Shown piece by piece: positions 1 through 8,280 of a DNA stretch of 64,000 nucleotides (its first letter is position 1; every line of letters begins with the position of its first letter). Both the position numbers and the translations under genes were made by a program. Origin of the DNA: an uncultured Clostridia bacterium (lineage in GTDB: Bacteria > Bacillota > Clostridia > Christensenellales > Aristaeellaceae); assembly GCA_934670175.1 (NCBI GenBank), contig CAKUOX010000004.1, positions 6,589 through 70,588 on the forward strand, given 5' to 3'. Under the pieces are notes generated by a model, which had not been told where the DNA came from, made no database searches, and worked only from the letters and a program-made list of their open reading frames with translations.

Positions 1-228
1 TTGGGAGCGCTGCTGATGCTGGTCGGGGATCTTTGCCTGAGCGTGATCCCTGCGAATACGGGCGACAGCGGACTGTTTGCGCGGGAGACGTATTTAAGCG
101 GCGGCTTTGATGTGTGGCGCCTGCCGCTGCTGCTGGCAACGGGGCTGCTGGGCATGGCGCTGCGGAGATCGAGGAGATGGAGGCCGCGCTGTTTCTGCCA
201 TCCTTCCGCCTGCTTTCCAGGTTTGTAA
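1..228 (+). pseudogene. Left-edge fragment of a DUF6796-like membrane protein, 3' half missing
   Basis: Frame 1 is open from the window edge. It reads as an integral-membrane fragment: a hydrophobic stretch, an extracytoplasmic-looking segment containing MREAYLSG-like residues (ARETYLSGG), then a second helix ending LLATGLLGMAL at about nt 162. After that the frame turns into Arg-rich sequence typical of out-of-frame GC-rich DNA and stops at 228. From memory the pattern resembles the DUF6796 membrane family, whose proteins continue well past this point. The same DNA in frame 3 begins the coherent next gene at about nt 159, so the 3' part of this gene seems deleted. The 5' part lies outside the window. 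Family assignment is tentative. Confidence 0.4.
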
Positions 229-593
229 ACGTCAACCGCCCGCTGTTCAAAAGGCTGCTGTACAAAGCCTTTATGAATGCGAAAGGGCAGTGCGACAAAT
301 GGGGCGATTTTAAAATGAACCTTGCGCCGTTTGATGCGGATAGCCCCATATACTATGAATTCACAGAATGTCCCACGGCAGAATTCGCCAGGGCGCACGG
401 CCTGCTTGAGATCATGCCCGCCCTGTGTAATCCGGACTTTGAGGGCATGGAGCTGCTGCACGCGCGCCTGGTGCGCAAAACCACCTGTGCCAACGGCTGC
501 AGGTGCGATTATACCATCTGCGGCGATCGAGATCCATATCTGAAGGCGCATCCCGAATATCGGGATGCGGCGGGTTATCGGAGAAACAGATAG
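159..593 (+). pseudogene. 5'-truncated ATC hydrolase-family (L-2-amino-thiazoline-4-carboxylate hydrolase-like) gene
   Basis: From about nt 159, frame 3 gives a coherent 144-residue C-terminal part of the L-2-amino-thiazoline-4-carboxylic acid hydrolase-like family: the LLSRFVNVNRPLFKRLLYKA stretch, the ECPTAEFARAHG segment, EIMPALCNPDFEGME, then the Cys-rich end CANGCRCDYTIC with a terminal HPEY. The N-terminal part and any start codon are replaced by the fragment of the preceding membrane-protein gene, in another frame, so this copy is probably not translated as a complete protein. A hairpin (10-bp arms 547-556 and 560-569) lies in its last codons. Such proteins are often small stand-alone enzymes or orphans of unknown substrate in Clostridia. 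Confidence 0.5.
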
Positions 594-658
594 ACTTATT
601 CGAATTTCGTAAGGCCATAGGCGCCGGCGCATTGTACCGGCAAAAGGGGGGAGCGGCG

Positions 659-1621
659 ATGATCGAAGTCATTTATCACGATGGAGACACCATCGTTCCA
701 TGCGCGCCCGGACAGGCCAGCGGCTTTGAAAATGCTGCGGGCAGCGGACAGGTGCACTGCTATTCCCTGTTTGACGGCGTGAGCGCCATGCTGATGCGGC
801 TGGAAATGCAATCGTATATGGAAACGCGCAGCCGCTCAGAAATGCTTGAGATCAATTTTTGCGCCAACGGGCGCTTTGAAACGGTTTTTTCTACACGGGA
901 GCACGTTTTGCTGAAGCCGGGCGATATGGCCGTCAGCTGCTGCGACGGGGTGCATGGCGTGCAAAGCGAATCTAGATTTCCTCTGGGCTATTACGAGGGC
1001 GTCTGCCTTGAGGTCGCGCCGGGCGCTGCGCTGCGCTGGATACAACGCAATGCCCCTGCGTTTTCCATAGATTTTTCGGAATTGAAGCGCGGCCTGCTGG
1101 GGAAAAGGTGGTATATGTACGGTGGGGCAGGCCCCCGCTGCGAGCATGTTTTTCGAGAGCTGTGCGAAAACGCCGCCTATCAGGACATACAGCTCCTGCG
1201 GCTGAAGGTGCTGGAGCTGCTGATGCTGCTGTGCCGTATCCCGAGGGAGGTCGAGGCGGGCGCCTATTGCTCAGCAAAGCAGGCGGCACTGATCCGGCAT
1301 CTGCGCGACCATTTGCTGACGGACAGGGAGGACTACGTTTCTCTCGCGCAGCTGGCGGCGGAGCACGAAATATCCGTGTCGCATTTGCAAAAGCTGTTCA
1401 AGCAGATCTATGGCGTGCCCATTTATCATTATATCAAGGAATACCGCCTGGAACAGGCGGCGGTCGCGCTGGTTCGCGGCGCGCAGTCGATCACCCAGAT
1501 CGCGCAGGACGCAGGCTATGATAACGCCAGCAAATTCGCGGCGTGCTTCAAGGCGCGCTATGGCGCGACGCCGACGCAGTATCGCGCCAGCGCAAAGGAA
1601 GCGTCAAAACGGAGCTGTTGA
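659..1621 (+). CDS. AraC-family transcriptional regulator
   Basis: A 320-residue DNA-binding regulator. The C-terminal third (about residues 212-315) is a typical two-HTH AraC/XylS domain with LAQLAAEHEISVSHLQKLFK and the second recognition helix in ITQIAQDAGYDNASKFAACF. The N-terminal 200 residues look like a cupin-type sensor, with many hydrophobic beta strands (for example EINFCANGRFE and LLKPGDMAVSC). The start is ATG 659, preceded by a GGGGGGAG-type ribosome site; the frame extends upstream without a start of similar quality. It lies just upstream of the ZinT-like gene and the ABC transporter block, so control of that metal-uptake island is a reasonable inference. The ligand is unknown. 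Confidence 0.85.
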   Translation: MIEVIYHDGDTIVPCAPGQASGFENAAGSGQVHCYSLFDGVSAMLMRLEMQSYMETRSRSEMLEINFCANGRFETVFSTREHVLLKPGDMAVSCCDGVHGVQSESRFPLGYYEGVCLEVAPGAALRWIQRNAPAFSIDFSELKRGLLGKRWYMYGGAGPRCEHVFRELCENAAYQDIQLLRLKVLELLMLLCRIPREVEAGAYCSAKQAALIRHLRDHLLTDREDYVSLAQLAAEHEISVSHLQKLFKQIYGVPIYHYIKEYRLEQAAVALVRGAQSITQIAQDAGYDNASKFAACFKARYGATPTQYRASAKEASKRSC

Positions 1622-1708
1622 ACGAAAATGGAGTGGTGCGAAGCGGGAAGATATGCTAAAGTATCTTGCGGTTAGAGGAATTTAACCAATAGATATGGAG
1701 GTACTGTT

Positions 1709-2377
1709 ATGAAAAGAAAACTTGCTGTGCTTGTACTTGCTGTGGTATGCCTGCTGACGTCTGTCGGCTATGGCGAAAACACCGACTATCTGGCCTCGAT
1801 CAGCGGCACCTATGTGGAGCTGTTCCCCGTGCTTTCTCAGGAAGCGTATCGCAGCGACTGGCTTGAAGCCACCACGCCCCTCGTAGGCGAGGAAAATGCG
1901 GAAGCTGCTACGGATATGCTGCTTTCCATGTGCATGGCGGAGCCCTATGGCGATGCGGCTGCGGAAAAGTATGCGGCAGATCCGGACAGCATGGCCTTCA
2001 ACTGCTATTTTCTTGGCGGCGTAGCAAAGTTTGTGATGGACGGCGACAGCATCACCGGCCTGGACGCGCAGGGACAGACGGTTTTCTCCCACAATTATCA
2101 GCTTATGGACGTGAAAAATGAAAACGGCTTCATTTTCTACCAGAGCACCGACGCCGATTCCGGCGAATTCACCTATTTCGCATTCTCTCCCGACACGATG
2201 GAGAGCACCTATCACCTGGAATTCCGCTATGCGGAGGATATTGCGGATCTGCAAAGCTGGTTCGAAGGTAATTACGCCTATTGGAATGCTGCCGGCATCG
2301 CCGAGGACTGCGATGCGCAGACTGTGAAGAACTGCATCGAGCTGTTCGCGACGGAAAACCTCTCCGGCGAAGAATAA
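1709..2377 (+). CDS. Secreted ZinT/YodA-like metal-binding lipocalin-type protein
   Basis: A 222-residue protein with an N-terminal signal peptide (MKRKL, hydrophobic core to about residue 20, cleavage near SVGYG-EN) and no lipobox Cys. The body has the ZinT domain pattern: GTYVELFPVLSQEAYRSDW early, FIFYQSTDADSGEFTYFAF, then STYHLEFRYAEDIADLQSW followed by YAYWNAAGI. In ZinT this fold carries periplasmic zinc or cadmium and interacts with zinc importers. The His-rich N-terminal loop of ZinT is absent, and only one of the usual His ligands (in YHLEF) is obvious, so the metal site may differ. RBS ATGGAGG ends 9 bases before ATG 1709. A strong hairpin (2395-2432) separates it from the ABC genes. 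Confidence 0.65.
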   Translation: MKRKLAVLVLAVVCLLTSVGYGENTDYLASISGTYVELFPVLSQEAYRSDWLEATTPLVGEENAEAATDMLLSMCMAEPYGDAAAEKYAADPDSMAFNCYFLGGVAKFVMDGDSITGLDAQGQTVFSHNYQLMDVKNENGFIFYQSTDADSGEFTYFAFSPDTMESTYHLEFRYAEDIADLQSWFEGNYAYWNAAGIAEDCDAQTVKNCIELFATENLSGEE

Positions 2378-2469
2378 TAACTTTTGCCGCAAGCCCGCAC
2401 ACTCGTTTCGTTTTACGCAAACGGGCGTGCGGAGCTGTCAAATCCAAAGCAACAAGGAAGGGAACTGCC

Positions 2470-4239
2470 TTGAAGAAGCAATCCAATTTATCTCGGCTGA
2501 TGGGCTATGCAGGCGGACATCGGTGGTTTACCTACGCCTCCTGGGTGCTGGCAGCGCTCAGCGCGCTGGTGGCGCTGCTGCCGTTTGTCTATATCTGGAG
2601 GATTCTGAGGGACGTCCTCAACGTCGCCCCGAACTATTCGCAGGCCGTCGACATTTCGCACTATGGCTGGATAGCGGTGCTGTTCGCCGTGCTGGCCTAC
2701 CTCATTTACGTCGGCGCGCTGCTGTGCTCGCACATGTCGGCGTTTCGCGTAGCGACCAATCTGCGCCTTGCGGCCTCGGAGCAACTGGCAAAGCTGCCCC
2801 TGGGCTTTACGGAGACCTTTGGCAGCGGCAAGCTGCGCAAGATCATTCAGGAGAGCACCGGCGCGGCGGAAACCTATCTAGCCCATCAGCTGCCGGATCA
2901 GAGCAGCGCCATGGCGACGCCCATCGGCCTGCTGGCACTGCTTTTCATATTTGACTGGCGGCTCGGACTTCTGAGCCTGATTCCGGTGATTTTGGGCTTT
3001 GTTATCATGTCGGCGATGACCGGCAAGCGCATGGCGGAAAAGATGCGCCAGTATGGCAACGCGCTGGAGGCCATGTCCAACGAGGCCGTAGAATATGTGC
3101 GCGGCATACCGGTTGTCAAGACCTTCGGGCAGTCCGTGTTCTCCTTCAAGAAGTTTAAGGCGACCATCGACGAATACGAAAAATGGGTCGTTGCCTACAC
3201 GCGGGATATGCGCCTGCCGATGATGCTCTATACAGCTGCGATCAACGGCGTGTTCGCGTTTCTCATTGCGGGCGGGCTGATCTTTACGCGGCAGGGCGTG
3301 ACGCCGCAATTCATGCTGAACCTGCTGTTCTACATCGTCATCACGCCGGTCATTTCGTTGACGCTCACAAAAATGATGTATATGAGCGAGAACAAAATGA
3401 TCGTCGCCGATGCCCTTTCTCGCATCGACAGCGTGCTGGACGCCGCGCCCATGACAACGGGCGCGGAGCCGCGGCACCCGAAGGACAGCTCTCTGGAGTT
3501 TAAGGACGTACACTTCAGCTACGATGGCAAGACGGACGTCATCAACGGCGTTTCCCTTTCCGTTAAGCCGCGACAGACGGTGGCGTTTGTCGGGCCGTCC
3601 GGCGGCGGCAAATCCACACTGGCGAGCCTCGCCTGTCGGTTTTTTGACGTTGGGAGCGGCAGCGTTTCCATCGGCGGTGTGGATGTGCGGGACATTCCCA
3701 AGGCGGAGCTTATGGATACGGTGTCCTTCGTGTTCCAGAACAGCCGCCTGCTCAAGGGAAGCATTCTGGACAATGTGAAGCTGGGCAGGCCGGACGCCAC
3801 AGAGGACGAGGTTCTTTCGGCATTGCAGGCTGCACAGTGCATGGATATTGTCGAAAAGCTCCCCGATGGCATCCATACGGAGATCGGCAGCAGGGGCATC
3901 TATCTCTCCGGCGGCGAGCAGCAGCGCATCGCCATTGCGCGCGCCATGCTGAAAAATGCGCCGATCCTGATTTTGGATGAAGCCACGGCCTTTGCGGATC
4001 CGGACAATGAAGCCAGGGTTCAGGCTGCGTTTGCGGAGCTTGCGAAGGGCAAGACCGTCATCATGATCGCTCACAGGCTCTCGACTGTGGCGGACGCGGA
4101 CTGCATCTATGTGGTGCAGGATGGCCGCATTGCGGAAAGCGGCACGAAGGACGCGCTCTGCGCGCAGAACGGGCTGTTTGCTCAGATGTGGCGGGACTAT
4201 CAGTCCTCCGTACAGTGGAAGGTCGCAAAGGAGGGATAA
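2470..4239 (+). CDS. ABC transporter, fused permease/ATPase, IrtA/YbtP type
   Basis: A 589-residue half-transporter: six-helix exporter-fold membrane domain (about residues 15-310) followed by the ATPase. Walker A is GPSGGGKST (about 375), the ABC signature YLSGGEQQR (about 477), Walker B ILILDEATAFADPDNE (about 500) and the H-loop MIAHRLS (about 533). The ATAFADP wording and pairing with a second half-transporter are typical of the IrtA/IrtB and YbtP/YbtQ group, which have exporter folds but import metal-loaded siderophores. The start is TTG 2470 (RBS AAGGAAGGG 8 bases upstream); the frame runs further upstream but across the hairpin. The stop is two bases before the GTG of the next gene, so they probably form a heterodimer. 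Confidence 0.85.
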   Translation: MKKQSNLSRLMGYAGGHRWFTYASWVLAALSALVALLPFVYIWRILRDVLNVAPNYSQAVDISHYGWIAVLFAVLAYLIYVGALLCSHMSAFRVATNLRLAASEQLAKLPLGFTETFGSGKLRKIIQESTGAAETYLAHQLPDQSSAMATPIGLLALLFIFDWRLGLLSLIPVILGFVIMSAMTGKRMAEKMRQYGNALEAMSNEAVEYVRGIPVVKTFGQSVFSFKKFKATIDEYEKWVVAYTRDMRLPMMLYTAAINGVFAFLIAGGLIFTRQGVTPQFMLNLLFYIVITPVISLTLTKMMYMSENKMIVADALSRIDSVLDAAPMTTGAEPRHPKDSSLEFKDVHFSYDGKTDVINGVSLSVKPRQTVAFVGPSGGGKSTLASLACRFFDVGSGSVSIGGVDVRDIPKAELMDTVSFVFQNSRLLKGSILDNVKLGRPDATEDEVLSALQAAQCMDIVEKLPDGIHTEIGSRGIYLSGGEQQRIAIARAMLKNAPILILDEATAFADPDNEARVQAAFAELAKGKTVIMIAHRLSTVADADCIYVVQDGRIAESGTKDALCAQNGLFAQMWRDYQSSVQWKVAKEG

Positions 4240-4241
4240 AT

Positions 4242-5972
4242 GTGATCGAGAGAATTCAAAGCGCAACTGCAAGCTCTCCGGAAGGCGCGCGGGGACTGGT
4301 AAAGGGCGTGCTGGCCTGTGCGTTTCAGAATATCGCCTTCATGCTGCCTACCAGCCTGCTCTATTATCTGGTGTGGGATCTGATGGCGGGAAGGACGGCT
4401 GGCAGGGCCGCGCTTTATGTGTGCGGCTGTATCCTCTGCTTTGCGCTGATCCTGCTGACTACCTGGTTCCAGTATAACGGCACCTTTTTCACCACCTACC
4501 TGGAAAGCGGTAAGCGGCGGCTGACGTTGGCAGAGCGGCTGCGCAAGCTCCCGCTGTCCTTCTTTGGCAAGCGCGATCTAGCAGATTTGACCAGCACCAT
4601 TATGGCGGATTGCGAGGTTTTGGAAAAGAGCTGCTCCCACTTTATCCCCGGCCTGTTCGGATCGCTCATTTCTACGATTCTGATTTCGCTGGGCCTGTTC
4701 AGCTTTGACTGGCGCATGGCGCTGGCGGCGATGTGGGTGATTCCGGTATCCATCGCCATTTTGCTGGGCAGCTACAAGGTACAGGATCGCGTGCAGAAAA
4801 AGACGATGGCGGTCAAAATGGCCTGCGCCGACGGCATTCAGGAGTACATTGAAACCATTCGCGACTTGAAGGCCAACAATGCGGAGGACGCTTATCTCGG
4901 CGGACTTTCCCAAAAGATCCGCGCTGTGGAAAAGCAGACCATTTCTGCCGAGCTGACCACCGCTGTGTTCGTCTCCTCCGCCAGCATGGTGCTCAAGCTG
5001 GGCATCGCTTCCGTAGCGCTGACCGGCTCCGTGCTGCTGATCAACGGCGGCATCGACGTGCTGACGCTGCTGCTGTTCCTGCTGGTGGCCTCCCGCCTGT
5101 ATGATCCCATGCAGGGCGCGCTGCAGAATCTGGCAGCGATCATCGCCATGCGTACCAACGTGGCGCGTATGGACGAAATTCAGGAATATCCGATCCAGAC
5201 CGGCAGCGAAACGCTTACCAATCAGGGCTGCGATATCGTGTTCGACCATGTGGGCTTTGCCTACAATTCCGGCGAAACGGTGCTGAAGGATGTGTCATTT
5301 ACCGCCAGGCAGGGCGAGGTCACGGCACTGGTCGGCCCCTCCGGCGGCGGCAAGACCACCGTATCCCGCCTGGCCGCGCGCTTCTGGGATTATCAGAAGG
5401 GCCGCATCACCGTGGGCGGCATGGATATTTCAAGAATGGATCCGGAAAAGCTGATGAGCCTTTTTTCCATCGTTTTCCAGGATGTAACGCTGTTTGACAA
5501 CACCATTATGGAGAACATTCGCCTTGGACGTAAGGGCGCTACGGACGCGGAGGTGCTGGCGGCGGCCAAACTGGCCAATTGCGACGAATTCGCGGAAAAG
5601 CTGCCGGACAAATGGAATACGAACATCGGCGAAAATGGCTGCGCACTTTCCGGCGGCGAGCGGCAGCGCATTTCCATCGCCAGAGCGTTTTTAAAGGATG
5701 CGCCGATCATCCTGCTGGATGAGGCCACGGCCAGCCTGGATGTGGAAAACGAGACCCTCATTCAGACGGCGCTGTCTCGGCTGATCCAGAATAAAACGGT
5801 GCTGATCATCGCGCACAGGATGCGTACCGTCGCCGGTGCAGACAAGATCGTGGTGCTGGCCGACGGCGTGGTTGCCGAACAGGGCAAGCCCGATGCGCTC
5901 TATGCGCAGAATGGAATCTATACCCATATGGTCGATCTGCAAAACGGCAGCCAGAAATGGACGATCAAATAA
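4242..5972 (+). CDS. ABC transporter, fused permease/ATPase, IrtB/YbtQ type
   Basis: A 576-residue partner of the preceding half-transporter. The membrane domain covers about residues 20-300; the ATPase has Walker A GPSGGGKTT (about 365), signature ALSGGERQR (about 469), Walker B IILLDEATASLDVENE (about 489) and H-loop IIAHRM (about 521). The GTG start at 4242 has an AAAGGAGGG ribosome site inside the last codons of the upstream gene, and the two ORFs are separated by two bases, implying coupled translation and a 1:1 complex. By family analogy the heterodimer moves a metallophore or peptide; direction and substrate cannot be read from sequence. Confidence 0.85.
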   Translation: MIERIQSATASSPEGARGLVKGVLACAFQNIAFMLPTSLLYYLVWDLMAGRTAGRAALYVCGCILCFALILLTTWFQYNGTFFTTYLESGKRRLTLAERLRKLPLSFFGKRDLADLTSTIMADCEVLEKSCSHFIPGLFGSLISTILISLGLFSFDWRMALAAMWVIPVSIAILLGSYKVQDRVQKKTMAVKMACADGIQEYIETIRDLKANNAEDAYLGGLSQKIRAVEKQTISAELTTAVFVSSASMVLKLGIASVALTGSVLLINGGIDVLTLLLFLLVASRLYDPMQGALQNLAAIIAMRTNVARMDEIQEYPIQTGSETLTNQGCDIVFDHVGFAYNSGETVLKDVSFTARQGEVTALVGPSGGGKTTVSRLAARFWDYQKGRITVGGMDISRMDPEKLMSLFSIVFQDVTLFDNTIMENIRLGRKGATDAEVLAAAKLANCDEFAEKLPDKWNTNIGENGCALSGGERQRISIARAFLKDAPIILLDEATASLDVENETLIQTALSRLIQNKTVLIIAHRMRTVAGADKIVVLADGVVAEQGKPDALYAQNGIYTHMVDLQNGSQKWTIK

Positions 5973-6115
5973 CCTGATGGCCAGTGTGGGCGCAGCCTTT
6001 ATCGGGTTGCGCTTTACTTTACCTGAAGCGCATTCAAACAAGCCGCGTATGCGGCATACATGGATCGCAAAATTAAATTTTTGAAAATGTGTCGTTTTAT
6101 ATCCCCCCGACCGGC

Positions 6116-6144
6116 TTGTGCGGCGCCCTTCATGGTGCTAAAAT
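6116..6144 (+). promoter_or_regulatory. Candidate sigma-A promoter for the fec-like importer operon
   Basis: TTGTGC and TAAAAT are 17 bases apart, about 35 bases before the ATG of the binding-protein gene. A small GCCGC-GTAT-GCGGC hairpin at 6042-6055 lies between this promoter and the stop of the upstream exporter-fold gene, so the importer probably has its own transcription start. Confidence 0.5.
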
Positions 6145-6179
6145 CTTTCTATAAGCTGCAACGGAGGCAAATACTATCC

Positions 6180-7250
6180 ATGAAAAGAATATTTATGCTG
6201 TTTATTGCGCTCTGCCTGATGTCGGGCATGCTTTTGCCGGCATATGCCGAGCCTGAAACGCGCGTGATAAGCGACTGTCTGGGACGCGAGGTCGAGGTGC
6301 CCGCCAGCGTGGAGCGCATTGTCTGCACCGGCGTGGGCGCGCTGCGCTATGTGTGCTATCTGGGCGCGCAGGATCTGGTGGTCGGCGTAGAGGAGCACGA
6401 GACCGAGGCGTTGCTTCAGCGCCTGTATACCTATGTGAACCATGAGCAGTTTTCGCAGCTGCCCATCATCGGCATGAAGGACGAACCCGATCCCGAGGCG
6501 CTCATCGCGATCGACCCGCAGGTGATCGTCATGAGTGCGTATCTGGACGGCGCGGATGACCTTCAGGCCAAAACCGGCATTCCGGTCGTGGTTGTGCCCG
6601 GCAGCGACAGCACGCTGGACGACAAGGCCTATGAAACCCTTCGTCTGCTGGGTGAGCTGCTCGGCCGCGAGGATGATGCCGCAGAGATCAGCGATTATTT
6701 GCGGGGCGTCGCCGCCGATCTGGAGGCACGCACAGCGGATATTCCCGATGAAGAAAAGCCGAGCGTGTACATTGGCGGCGTGTCCTTCAAGGGTCAGCAC
6801 GGCTTTGAAGGCACCGAGGCGCATTACGGCCCCTTCGAGCTGATTCATGCGCGCAATCTGGCCGATGAGGTGTCGGGACAGAGTAGCGCTTTCAACATCG
6901 ATCCGGAGCAGGTGCTTTCATGGGATCCGGACGTGATCTTCCTGGACTACAACGGCATGCCGCTGATTAACGAGGACTATGCCAAAAATCCGGACTTTTA
7001 CGACGCGCTGACCGCCGTGGCGGAGGGCAGGGTATATGCCCAGATCTCGTTCCGTCACTGCGCATCGAATCTTGAGACCGCACTGGCCGACGCTTACTAT
7101 GCGGCGAGCGTGCTCTATCCGGAGCGCTTTGCCGATGTCGACCCTGCCGAGAAGGCAGACGAGATATTCGAAAAGCTGCTGGGCAGGCGCGTGTATGGCG
7201 AACTGGCGGAGGCCGGCTATGCGTTTGAACAGATCAACATCGGCGGCTGA
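6180..7250 (+). CDS. ABC transporter substrate-binding protein, FecB/BtuF type
   Basis: A 356-residue periplasmic-binding-protein homologue of the iron-siderophore/B12 class. It has a signal peptide with AYA-EPE cleavage near residue 22, then the two-lobed fold linked by a long helix: DCLGREVEVPASVERIVCTG, EALIAIDPQVIVMSAYLD in lobe 1, and VLSWDPDVIFLDYNG in lobe 2. No lipobox Cys is visible, which is odd for a Gram-positive binding protein; it may stay membrane-attached through an uncleaved signal or via the permease. Start ATG 6180 follows GGAGG by about 12 bases. The permease gene begins within its last codons. It likely binds a metal chelate, metallophore or cobalamin-like ligand. Confidence 0.85.
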   Translation: MKRIFMLFIALCLMSGMLLPAYAEPETRVISDCLGREVEVPASVERIVCTGVGALRYVCYLGAQDLVVGVEEHETEALLQRLYTYVNHEQFSQLPIIGMKDEPDPEALIAIDPQVIVMSAYLDGADDLQAKTGIPVVVVPGSDSTLDDKAYETLRLLGELLGREDDAAEISDYLRGVAADLEARTADIPDEEKPSVYIGGVSFKGQHGFEGTEAHYGPFELIHARNLADEVSGQSSAFNIDPEQVLSWDPDVIFLDYNGMPLINEDYAKNPDFYDALTAVAEGRVYAQISFRHCASNLETALADAYYAASVLYPERFADVDPAEKADEIFEKLLGRRVYGELAEAGYAFEQINIGG

Positions 7251-8280
7251 ACGCAGGCTGTACAACTGCGGCAATCACGGGCGCAGCGTCGCATTTTTAG
7301 CGGCGCTGCTGGCCGTGCTTTTGGGGGCGGTGCTGCTTTCGCTGCGCGCGGGCTCTTATAATACGCCCGTTGGCGAGCTGGTCAAGGGCATTTTCGGTTT
7401 GGCGGCGGATAAAAAGGTCAACATCGTGGTGCGCGCCAACCGCCTGCCGCGCATTTGTACGGCGATCGTCGCGGGCGCGGGTCTGGGCGCATCCGGCTGC
7501 GTGCTCCAGGCGGTGCTGCGCAATCCGCTGGCCTCCGCGTCCACGCTGGGCGTTTCTCAGGGCGCGAGCTTCGGTGCGGCGTTTGCCATCATCGTGCTGG
7601 ATCTGGGCGGCAGCGTCCTGTCGGGCGCGCTGATCCCGCTGCTGGCGTTTGCAGGCAGCATGGGCGTGGCGCTGGTCATTCTGGCGCTGGCGCGGCTGAA
7701 GCAGATTTCGCCGGAGGGCATCGTGCTGGCAGGCGTGGCGATCAGCTCCATGCTGACGGGCGCAACCACGTTGATCCAGTATTTTGCAGATGAGGTGCAG
7801 CTGACAACGCTGGTGTTCTGGACATTTGGCGATCTCGGCAGTACGAGCTGGGCGGACATTCGCATCATGGCGGCGGTGGTGGCGCTCGTGGGCGCGTACT
7901 TCATGCTGCATCGCTGGGATTATAACGCGCTGCTGGGCGGTTCGGAGACTGCGACCAGCGTGGGCGTGAACGTGCGCAGGCTGACTATGGTGAACATGAT
8001 CCTCTGCTGCCTTACGGCGTCCACCGTCGTATCGTATATCGGACTCATCAGCTTTATCGGTCTGGTCGCGCCGCATATCGTGCGGCAGGTGGTGGGCAGC
8101 AACCATGCCTATCTGATTCCGGGCTCGATGCTCGCGGGCGCGACGCTGCTGCTGCTGGGCGATCTGCTCTCGCGCGTGGTTGTCAGCCCGATCGTACTGC
8201 CCATCGGCGCAATTACGTCGTTCCTGGGCGGGCCACTGTTTCTGTATCTGCTGTTTAAGGGGAATAAAAAATCATGCTGA
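7219..8280 (+). CDS. ABC transporter permease, FecCD/BtuC type
   Basis: A 353-residue permease with about nine to ten hydrophobic helices. Family signatures visible are RLPRICTAIVAGAGLGASGC near residue 75, NPLASASTLGVSQGASFG, LAGVAISSMLTGATTLIQY, and the C-terminal ISFIGLVAPHIVRQVVGSNH segment that contacts the ATPase. The start chosen is ATG 7219, inside the 3' end of the binding-protein gene (32-base overlap), because GGAGG lies seven bases upstream. Its stop overlaps the start of the ATPase gene, so all three subunits are translationally coupled. Such permeases act as homodimers for siderophore, heme or B12 import. Confidence 0.9.
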   Translation: MRLNRSTSAAERRLYNCGNHGRSVAFLAALLAVLLGAVLLSLRAGSYNTPVGELVKGIFGLAADKKVNIVVRANRLPRICTAIVAGAGLGASGCVLQAVLRNPLASASTLGVSQGASFGAAFAIIVLDLGGSVLSGALIPLLAFAGSMGVALVILALARLKQISPEGIVLAGVAISSMLTGATTLIQYFADEVQLTTLVFWTFGDLGSTSWADIRIMAAVVALVGAYFMLHRWDYNALLGGSETATSVGVNVRRLTMVNMILCCLTASTVVSYIGLISFIGLVAPHIVRQVVGSNHAYLIPGSMLAGATLLLLGDLLSRVVVSPIVLPIGAITSFLGGPLFLYLLFKGNKKSC

